Assembly: GCA_011037195.1 (NCBI GenBank)
Contig: JAAEAF010007978.1
Coordinates: 1 to 64,000 of the forward strand
Length of the DNA: 64,000 nt
Direction of reading: 5' to 3'
Source of the DNA: Triatoma infestans
Taxonomy: Eukaryota > Arthropoda > Insecta > Hemiptera > Reduviidae
The notes under the pieces are model-generated. The model had not been told where the DNA came from. It saw only the letters and a list, made by a program, of their open reading frames with translations, and ran no database searches. Positions within the stretch are counted from its first letter, which is position 1, and each line of letters starts with the position of its first letter. Below are positions 56,370-64,000 of this stretch, piece after piece. The position numbers and the translations under genes are program-made.

Positions 56370-57679
56370 CTAAGTACATAAACTGTCCAAATCGATTCTA
56401 TTCACAAACTCTTCAAATTGAGGTAAATAATTCTTCACCAATTCACAATGGCTCATGGGCCAACTGCCACATTTCGTGGTCACCTCACTAATCAAACGGA
56501 ATCTACTTCTTTCCAGGAGGAGACAGTCAAACAGCAAGTGATCCCAAGACTGTATTGAAACTTGGTCACATGGGAAGCAGAATCCTTTTTTATTTTAAAG
56601 CAACACAAATATTCGTTGCATTAACCGTGGCCACTCAACATTTGAGACTTTATAGGTGGTTTGAAAATTTGACTGCATTCTAGAAGCAACAGTCGGAAAA
56701 AATTTCCTGCTATGAGAGCCCTTTTGTGAGTGCTGCCATTGAGTTTCCCAGCGTTCCATACTTTGTCTTGATGTCATGTACCAAATGTAGGCACGAGGGA
56801 CTAAGCAGTATTCAATCTGCAATGTATGATCCTTTGCTGCCGCTTTTGCTACTTGATCTGCAGCCTCATTCCTTCTATGCCCGAGTGTGCTTTCACCCAA
56901 ATAATACCAACTCTCCAACCTTCTTTACCCAACTTACTTAACAGTTCTCTAATATGTTGGGCGTTAGTGTTCCTTTTAAACTGAGTCCGCAGCAGTTCCA
57001 AAGAGCATTAACTGTCAGTTTTAACTATAGCCTGTTTTTTATCACTCCAAATATTCGCTTCTTCGGCCAACCTTTTCAATGCTTCTAATATTGCCAATAA
57101 CTCTGCCTGATTGTTAGAACACCAGTCTGCCAGTTTTATCTTAATACAGCACACCTCTAGTCCGCCACGCTGATACAACACATTCCTCCTCCTATCGACC
57201 ATCTATCTTGCTCCCGTCTGTATATATCTCTAAATCGTAATCTTCGCCTACTTCTTCAACTTCTGCACATTCTGTAGGATGCGGCCACTTTTCAATAGAC
57301 AGAGGTTTTTCTACAATAAACTCTGGTGCCCCCGATCCTTGATTTTTTGTTGCATAAAATCTATCCACAAATTCCTTTAATTTAATCTCTGTTGGAACGA
57401 TTTTTGCTAGGATACAAGCTTCATCATAAGAGATAGTTCTGTAGCCTCTGATTGTTCTTATCGCTATCATACGCTGCCTCGCTTTAACTTTTGTGAAATA
57501 AATTTCTTACCAATAGCCTCGTACCATATTGGTACAGCATACGATAATATAGGTAATCTATATATATAATTTCAATGGCATCTATTCCTATTCCCCAATG
57601 TACTTTGGCAGAACGACTCAAAATATTGACCAACTGAGCAGCCTTGCCAGTAATGTAATCGACATGTTTAGTCACGAAA
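56370..57679 (-). pseudogene. R1-clade LINE: RNase H and C-terminal zinc knuckle
   Basis: The RNase H domain shows EIYTDGSKIDG (first Asp), NQAELLAILEALKRL (Glu), IVKTDS (second Asp) and GHRRNEAADQVAKAA (final Asp region). A knuckle FCFPCDQ...DHLLFDC (CxxC...H....C) follows, and the reading frame closes with TAG at 56370-56372. The knuckle segment is too short to appear as a long frame but reads cleanly for about 70 codons. Confidence 0.8.
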
Positions 57680-58949
57680 ATCTCTTATCGATGACTTCAC
57701 CCAGATACTTCATTTCTTGCACTTCTTGCAGTAATTTTGCTTTTAAGAATACCTTCAATGGTAAGACACGTCTACGTTTAGTTATCCTCATTAATTGTGA
57801 CTTTTCAGTATTAAAATTGATCTTGTTCCGATAGGGCTAGTCTTCTATAAGTAGAAACTAGCTAGAAAGATTAGCTTTCATTTGCAATTCGAATTCTCCT
57901 TTATCAGACACCATCACCAGAAGATCATCAGCAAAGGCTATGACCTTTACACCCTCAGGATAATTTATGTTTAATAGAGGATCGTACATAAGTATCCAAA
58001 AACCGGGTCCACAACATGATCTCTGAGGACATCCTTTTTCCATCGTTCTTTCCATAGACAGAGTTGCACTAGATAAGATTGCTTTCCTTCCAATAAAGTA
58101 ATTTCTTGCAAGCTCAAAAAGATTTCGGGGACACCCACATTTCTAAAGCTGGTATAGAATTGCTGGCCACCACGCGGCGTTGAATGCCCCTTGGACATCC
58201 AATGAGATCAACAATGTATCGTTTCCCTTCGCTTGTTGTTCCTCTACATATTCTTTTACTGCCAACAATGCATCCACTGTCCCTTTTTGAGGAGTGAAAC
58301 CAAATTAAAGGGGCAATAATAATCCATTTCTCCAAAGATGGATTCTATTCATCAATAGCTTCTCGAGGACTTTTCCTTAAATTGGCAATAAACTAATAGG
58401 TCTGTACTTATTTGCATCTTCTGTATATTCTTTCCTCGGTTTAACCAGTAGTAGTAAGTTTGATATTTTCCAAGTTGTTGGAAAGACTCCACGGATTAAG
58501 CACTGATTAAAGATTGCAGCAATCGTATTTGGGAAATTATCAATCACTCGTTGTACGATCTTTCTCGTGAGTCTATCCCAACCAGGATAAAACTAGTGTA
58601 TCATTTATCTCCCTTGTTGTAAATATTTTGTCATCATCTGTTTGTAAGTCTTGCGAGATTGCTTGTCTTAATTCTAAATGCACTTCTTTATTATTATTGT
58701 CAGTAAGCAAAAATGTATCCATAATGACCGAAAGCGTTTCCCTCATATCCGTGGTATAACTTCCATCTTCTTTTCTTATCGTCGTCAGCCTTATCGGAGA
58801 TCTTAATTTCCCAGCTGCAGCCTTGTAAACATTGCCCCAAGGATTTAATTTGTCAGTACACTCGCAATAGACTTTCCAGGATTCCTTCTTTGCATCATTA
58901 ATCGCAGCTTCATATCTTATTTAGCTTCGTAGTAGATGCTTTCTCTGTT
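57680..58949 (-). pseudogene. R1-clade LINE: reverse transcriptase
   Basis: RT blocks appear in order across several frames: KYRPIS-type near 58400, FTPQKGTVDALLAVKEYVEE near 58290, ISLDVQGAFNAAWW near 58190 (first catalytic Asp), GCPQRSCCGPGFW near 58030, FADDLLVMV near 57930 (catalytic FADD), then NFNTEKSQLMRITKRRR near 57790. At least four frame changes and several stops occur, so no functional enzyme can be made. Confidence 0.85.
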
Positions 58950-59643
58950 TTGTCTCATTTCTTGATCTCGTCTAGTTCGTTGATATTGACGTCTTTTTTT
59001 CCTGACATCTTCCTCGTAAGTGTAAGTTCATGTGACCACCATGGAACGCTTCTTTTTGCTGAAACTTTGTTTGGTTTTGTATATTTGGGAATATTGGAAT
59101 TACAAGCATTTGTTATAATATCGGTCATGGATTCTACTGCACTATTCAAGATGTTTGAGTTAATAATATGTTCAGAAACAAGGTCATCCATTAGTTTAGT
59201 GTTTTCGATTGAATTAAAAGCCAATATTCGGGTCAACCATTTTGTAAAAAAAATTTTTTTAGCGATTTATCGAACCGTTCTCAGTTAGCACATTTTACTT
59301 TGTACTTGTGACCTAGTTGAATTTTAGAAAGTTGAGAATTTGATTGCGAGACATCCCGTCCTGATATTGAAAAGGAGAGTAGTCGATGATCTGAAGAACA
59401 TTCCTCATCGATATGTTTCCATGAATTTATAAATGGTAACATGGCTGATGAACACAATGTTAAATCCACCTTACTTTGACGGCCTCTTGCCTGAAAATCG
59501 GATTCCCATCATCTTCGTTAATTACATTCAGAGACTTAGCACAGATGTAATTTTCCATAATGCGACCTCGACCATTAGTTTTAATATCAAACCAAGTTGT
59601 TGACCGCGCATTACTGTCAACACCTATTAATGTTCTGTTGAAA
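58950..59643 (-). pseudogene. R1-clade LINE: endonuclease C-terminal part and linker
   Basis: It reads GVDSNARSTTWFD and GRGRIMENYICAKSLNVINE (endonuclease core, 'DxNAxSxxW'), then after a frame change VDLTLCSSAML and SSDHRLLSFSI (the SDH motif of the endonuclease active site), then VPWWSHELTLTRK, the conserved linker before RT. The 5' part of the endonuclease is missing by truncation at 59643; the first codons of the 69-codon frame (59644 upward) are target DNA. Confidence 0.8.
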
Positions 59644-59657
59644 ACATCGATATGGTT
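59644..59657. repeat. LINE target-site duplication, right (14 bp)
   Basis: 'acatcgatatggtt', identical to 56037-56050. Confidence 0.85.
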
Positions 59658-59688
59658 CTGAAGGATCATCTTTTCTTTTTTTTTTGAA

Positions 59689-59945
59689 AAACACTTAAGT
59701 TTCTGGGTTGAGACCGCGTCAATGGTTTGCTAAATCTTTAGGGCCGTTATACCTTAAAGCCAATAAGGCAAGGAGTCTTGGTAGAGACAGGGCTTGATCA
59801 CGCCCCTTTTCTAACAAGGTTAATTGTTCCATTAATTTTCAAGGTGTAACGACTCTGAAGAGGCTCATTTTTATATGGGCGAAACGTCGGTTTATAACAA
59901 ACCACTGACGCGGACTTGACACGAAGACATAAGTGCTTTATAGGA
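59689..59945 (+). mobile_element. Penelope-type terminal sequence with inverted flank
   Basis: The right part (59855-59945) carries the hammerhead-like core, then 'cggtttataacaaacc' and 'actgacgcggacttga'. The left part (59689-59730) is its imperfect reverse complement ('caaaccattgacgcggtctc' on the minus strand). Inverted terminal pieces are a known feature of Penelope-like insertions. No coding sequence accompanies it. Confidence 0.5.
59855..59888 (+). ncRNA. Hammerhead-ribozyme-like motif with both core boxes intact
   Basis: CTGAAGA (59855-59861) fits CUGANGA. GGCT...GGGC (59862-59880) can form stem II with one mismatch. GAAA follows at 59881-59884, then CGTC (59885-59888), giving a two-pair stem III and a UC cleavage site, the minimal stem III reported for Penelope-like hammerheads. 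The 'gact' before the first box can pair with 'ggtt' after the cleavage site (two Watson-Crick pairs and two wobbles) as a short stem I. Activity is not shown. Confidence 0.5.
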
Positions 59946-60194
59946 CAACGGCAGCAGAAGATTGTATAACATTATACTGGTTTGTTCAGACATCTGGAAG
60001 TTTTGGTGGCTCTAGGAAAGCTTTATGACTCAAGTTGTTTCTTTCTTCTCAGATAGTTTTTTAAGGTCAGATATTTTAGGATCCACTCTTCAGAGAAACA
60101 ATAATAACAGTCGTATAACGAGGAGAAAAGAAAAAGAAAATCAGAAATTTTTGGATAGTATATCGTCTGTTCCCGCAAAAAAAAAAACGCTTCG

Positions 60195-60400
60195 TAAAAT
60201 TGAGAAAATAAAATCATCAGTGAAGTGTTCCGGGTAGATAGATTTTCTTTTTCGTTTCAGATGTCAGATACAGTGGTGATTACTAAAAGGGAAAGCTCAA
60301 GTTGAACTTCCTGCGATTTTTGATAAAACAAAAAAACAAAAACACAAGAAAAAAAACACTCAAGAAAAGACCATTGGCTAAAAAAAAAAAGAACCTTGGT
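60195..60400 (+). repeat. Dispersed-repeat fragment
   Basis: 'gttccgggtagatagatttt' to 'aacttcctgcgatttttgat' and 'accattggctaaaaaa' are right-end blocks, degraded. Confidence 0.5.
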
Positions 60401-60419
60401 ATTCTATTAAAACAAGACA

Positions 60420-61350
60420 ATATTGCAAATTTCTGAAGATCCACAATAATTATCAAACGTTCTTAGTGTAATAAGGGAAAATGAAAATTTATTAAGTTTA
60501 TTAGATTATTATTGTTATTATAAAATAAAGAGATAATGACCAGCTTTTCTATGGTTTCTTTTGGAAAAAACAATACCTTTCCTTTCTATTTTTTAGAAAA
60601 AGGACAAAAATCCGCACGACCATTTTTTATTTTTTTCATTAATTAAAAGAATTTAATAATTAATAAATATAATTAATTTTGTTTCTATTATTATTGTTAT
60701 TATTTTTACTGTTACATTGTAAAGCTCACTGAATAATAACAAAAACACAAGTATATTTAAATCATATCCTTAGTTGAAAAGAAAGAACAAAAATTTTATT
60801 TATTTATTTCTTTTTGAATAAGAACAAAGAACAAAATAAGTAAAAGAAAGTAAAAAGAAGAGACTTGGTTGTGAGAGCTAGCTTTATTGAAACAGCATTC
60901 TTTATAAGTACCTTTATTTTTTTTAATTTTATTTTAGCCTAATTATGAAACGGAAGGAATTGTAAAGATAAATGAAGAAAATTATAATAAAAAAAATATA
61001 TGATTCATTTGAATAAAAAAAAAAATCTACCATGTTACCATGGATACTACAGTTTCATTTGTATACTTTTTTAACTTTTGAGAATATCATTTTAATATTG
61101 AAAATACAGAGTAAATTTCTTCATGCAACAGAAAGTGATCTCAATATTGAGATTGAACTAATCAGAACAACTGTAATTAACTTCTTGCCGGTTAAGCTCT
61201 AAATTCTTTCTATTTTTCAACCCAGATTTTGATTTTCTTCTCTTCCTATAAAAAAAAACACTAAAAACAATCATATCAATATTTCAAAATCGAGTTTTCC
61301 TCCCGAATTACATATCTTGAAGATAAAGTATATCCATAAACGAAAAACCG
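60420..61350. other. Gene-free AT-rich stretch
   Basis: Poly-A/T and ATT-rich sequence. I see no supported gene or element. Confidence 0.5.
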
Positions 61351-61369
61351 TAGAAAGTTTTATATTCCA

Positions 61370-62115
61370 TTCGGTACAATCAGGTTCAGAAATGAAGTTT
61401 TGAGACAAATTATGTCAGCTGGAACGATGACTTTACTGAATATTTTTACTTTCTCTTACTCCTATGCTTTCTCTTACGAATCATGGCAGATTTACGAAAT
61501 TGAGTTTTCACAGAAATTATAATGTTTGAAATAAATGTGATACGTTCCTATCCATGCAGTAAAACACGCCAAGTTTAAAGTAAATTATTGTAATCGTTTT
61601 CGAGGTAATTCCACAAACCTCAAAAATGTATTCAATAAAATCGCACTTCCGGTTAACTGATTTTCTTCAAATTTGAAATGCAATCGATGCTTCTAATGTG
61701 TATTAGTATTATGCAGGGGGTAAAACCATATATTCTACTGAAATGGTAGTTTATAAAAAAGCATAACACTACTGTTGCTCCAGAACCCCCCAACCAATCA
61801 ATTTAACCGAGAAAATGTTTCCAAAGAAAGAGTGATAGGTATTTATGAATGTAGGAAATGGTATACAAAGTTTCAAGAAAATCGTTGCAACCATTTTCGA
61901 GCTAATCATGAAATAGTCAACAACAAAAAAAATTAGAGCTACCTACGACTTTTCATTTTTGAGATATTCTATTAAAACACACATACACATACAGACCAGC
62001 CACTAAAAATATTTTTTACTTAATCAGGAGCCGTGTATTTCCGTTGAAAACTCAATTTCGAAAATATGGCACGATCGCAATACTTCCGCTTTACCAGGAT
62101 TAAGAGAAAGTAAAA
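61370..62115 (+). repeat. Copy of the modular dispersed repeat
   Basis: 'tttactttctcttactcc' near 61447 is a left-end motif. Modules follow with 'cacttccggttaactgatttt' (61645) and 'gaaaatcgttgcaaccattt'. The right end is 'caatacttccgctttaccag' and 'gattaagagaaagtaaaaac' at 62079-62117. Its left and right ends again form the inverted AGTAAGAGAAAG pair. Confidence 0.75.
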
Positions 62116-62119
62116 ACGA

Positions 62120-63680
62120 CTTTTAAGAGAAAAAAAATAAATACTCTCTGTTAAATATTTTGTTTTACTCCCCTTCCAGGGATCTATTACAATACCTTTG
62201 GGTGTATTTAACCAACAAACATAGTCTGGTATAGTTATGATGAATATGGCATTAAATTGGATTACTACATGTAATAGGGTGGCTAAAGGAGAATGAAGAG
62301 TGGCTATTAATAGTGGTTTATCATCATTATTGTAGGGTTGCTTTAAAATTTATATTTAGTAGTTAGTTTTTTTAATTAACCCTGGTGAAGTTCTAGTGAT
62401 ATAAGTTTTGTTTATCATATTAATGTCTACTAAATAATAATGAGCATATACGATGGTTTTTACGCTATTGCAGTAGCGTTAATAATGACAAATAATTTGC
62501 GCTTTCTTCCTCGCCTCCCCAAACTGGCAGCTAGCTATAAAAGCAAGCCTGAACTAACAACCAACTCTAGGATGGGTTTACCTCTATGCTATATTCTATT
62601 TAAGTAACTCTCCTTCAGGATCTGCTTCGTTTGTGTGTGGGTGTGTGTGTGTGTAAGAGACGAGCACATTCTGCACCTAATTCTCTAAAGAGGATTAAAC
62701 GCCTCGTTAATTAAACTCAGTTGTAGTTTGAATCCTTGTGTGACTGTCTTTCTCTTCCTAACGCCCCCAACCCCTGCCACAGCGCCTATTTCTCATTCTA
62801 GCTAAAAGTCGAGAGCAATGCTAAAGAAGTTTGAGAAGGGGCCACCCTCCCATGCAGCCCGAGCAAAGAGTGAATATATCTTCTCTCTGTTCGCCCCCAC
62901 CACTGGTTATCTTTCGCTCTTCTAAAGTAACTACCACAACCAACTTTCCTTCAGAATCAACCCTACCCTGCTTCCTTCAGCCTAAGAGAATCCCATTCAA
63001 CATTCAACCCCTCCCTCAACACCACACTGCTCCACTACCATCACCCTACCACTAATCCTACCCTCCAAAAGACAATTTCCCCATCCACAACTATTACCCG
63101 GCTTGATTAAGTTACCACTGGCAAGAAGTATATAATGTAGTAGAGACAATACGTCACTTCCCGTCAAGTCTTTATCTTCTTCATTCTACGACGACAACAA
63201 CAGCAATACAAAGACAAAAAAAAAATCTAAGGATGGACTTGGTCGCTGGTTGTGGCAAGGTTGCTGTAAAACAAAAAGAAAGAAAGAGAGAGAAAAAAAA
63301 AGAGGTAAATATAAGATTTAAGAGATGAAGAACGAACTTTTGGACCTGTACCTAACTTTTCTCCTTCCTCAAAATGACAAGATTCATCTTTCATTCCCGG
63401 TATGTTGTGACGGTTAAAAAAGACAAAAAACTTGGACCAGCCTTTATGCTCATTACAGTTCTGATAACATAGGCGCTTTATATATACCTTATCCAAAGGT
63501 AACAGTTAATTCAAATTTTTCAAAATCTTTACAATCGTCATAGTTTATTGGAAACAATGCACAAACAAATTTTGAAACAGTAAAAACAAAAAAGAAGGAT
63601 GACATATAATCAACAATTCAACAAGTGTAGTTGTATAACGGAAACATTAAGTTGAAGTAAAAACTGTACACGAACATGAC
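62120..63680. other. Gene-free stretch, somewhat GC-richer
   Basis: It contains a (GT)n run near 62633-62655. An 89-codon minus frame at 63227-63496 shows no recognisable domain or convincing splice sites; an unidentified exon cannot be excluded. Confidence 0.4.
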
Positions 63681-63689
63681 AACTTTACT

Positions 63690-63720
63690 CTGAGGATGGA
63701 TGGAAAATCCGAATCCGGTC
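63690..63720 (+). ncRNA. Decayed hammerhead-like core
   Basis: CTGAGGA, then GGAT...ATCC, then GAAT in place of GAAA, then CCGGTCAG, in the same order as at 21396. The change in the second box suggests loss of activity. 'catgcatgctgcgatgg' follows, as 'agcatgctattgcgg' does at 21441. Confidence 0.3.
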
Positions 63721-63799
63721 AGCAATATTAGAAACATGCATGCTGCGATGGATAAAATATCAGATGTTTTAATGTGAATTAATATTATTATATTAATTA

Positions 63800-64000
63800 T
63801 TATATTATTAATTGACTTGAAGTGGTTTCCTTTAAAGGAAAGTTTAGCCCCCCGAGACTCCTAAAATTGTCAATATTCCTGGGAAATTTTTTCAAATAAT
63901 TATTTATGTTTATAGATAGTACAAGAAGTTTAAAGAAATTTGTTGGAGCCACTTTTTAAGAAAATCGCTAAAAACTGCAAAAAAAATCGTTCAGTAATGA
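63800..64000 (+). repeat. Dispersed-repeat copy truncated by the window end
   Basis: 'aaaggaaagtttagcccccc', 'gtttaaagaaatttgttgg' and 'tcgttcagtaatga' are direct-orientation module blocks that continue past 64000. Confidence 0.65.

Larger units (their letters stand above)
56051..59643 (-). mobile_element. 5'-truncated R1-clade LINE (3.59 kb)
   Basis: On the minus strand the element starts inside the endonuclease domain and ends in a poly-A run (T-run at 56049-56061) directly against the 14-bp target duplication. The coding region is broken into many frames. The diagnostic RT block GCPQRSCCGPGFW, close to the GCPQGSCCGPxxWN block of the R1/TRAS/SART group, places it in or near the R1 clade. 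A C-terminal RNase H and zinc knuckle follow. Truncation, poly-A and target duplication are the marks of target-primed reverse transcription. Confidence 0.85.

Overview
The window is AT-rich, repeat-dense DNA from an arthropod, most likely an insect. One host coding exon can be supported: an immunoglobulin-domain exon of the Dpr (defective proboscis extension response) family on the minus strand near 16.5 kb. It has good splice sites and reads like the second Ig domain of an arthropod Dpr protein. Nearly everything else with coding character is transposable-element sequence. The insect assignment rests on the Dpr exon plus the element set (BEL/Pao, R1-clade LINE, Penelope-like, mariner, PIF/Harbinger). 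I cannot name a species or order.

Layout. From 0 to 30 kb there is non-coding DNA filled with one modular dispersed repeat family (units of about 295 bp, hairpin ends with AGTAAGAGAAAG). Embedded in it are a mariner transposase fragment (4.1 kb), a LINE tail (6.1-6.6 kb), a 17-copy minisatellite (6.65-7.19 kb), tRNA-derived SINEs (11.8, 14.9 and perhaps 20.2 kb), a PIF/Harbinger deletion derivative (12.7-13.06 kb), the Dpr exon, an inverted repeat with a hammerhead-like core (21.2-21.5 kb), a Penelope-like RT/GIY-YIG remnant (25.8-26.3 kb) and a 10-copy 28-bp minisatellite (29.2 kb). From 30 to 48 kb there are more copies of the same family, a LINE RT tail (31.7-32.4 kb), a palindromic Penelope-type pair (35.8-36.0 kb), an 877-bp fold-back element (38.3-39.2 kb), a LINE ORF1 plus endonuclease relic (42.4-44.2 kb) and a LINE RNase H tail beside a SINE (45.3-46.2 kb).

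The region 48.0-55.8 kb is a complete BEL/Pao LTR retrotransposon on the minus strand. It has 599-bp LTRs differing at six sites, a perfect 5-bp target duplication (GTACT), a gag-pol frame with at least three breaks, zinc knuckles, protease, reverse transcriptase, RNase H-like region, integrase and a C-terminal DUF5641-type domain. Immediately beyond it, 56.05-59.64 kb is a 5'-truncated, decayed R1-clade LINE on the minus strand, framed by a 14-bp target duplication. Next to it is a Penelope-type end carrying an intact-looking hammerhead core (59.86-59.89 kb). From 60 to 64 kb there is non-coding DNA with further copies of the dispersed family; the last copy runs off the window.

Insertions are visibly nested: two SINEs, a MITE, the fold-back element and a Penelope-type hairpin each interrupt copies of the dispersed family. 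That family is therefore an older layer, and the BEL copy (LTR divergence about 1%) is among the youngest. Domain calls come from reading translations by eye; no database search was possible.
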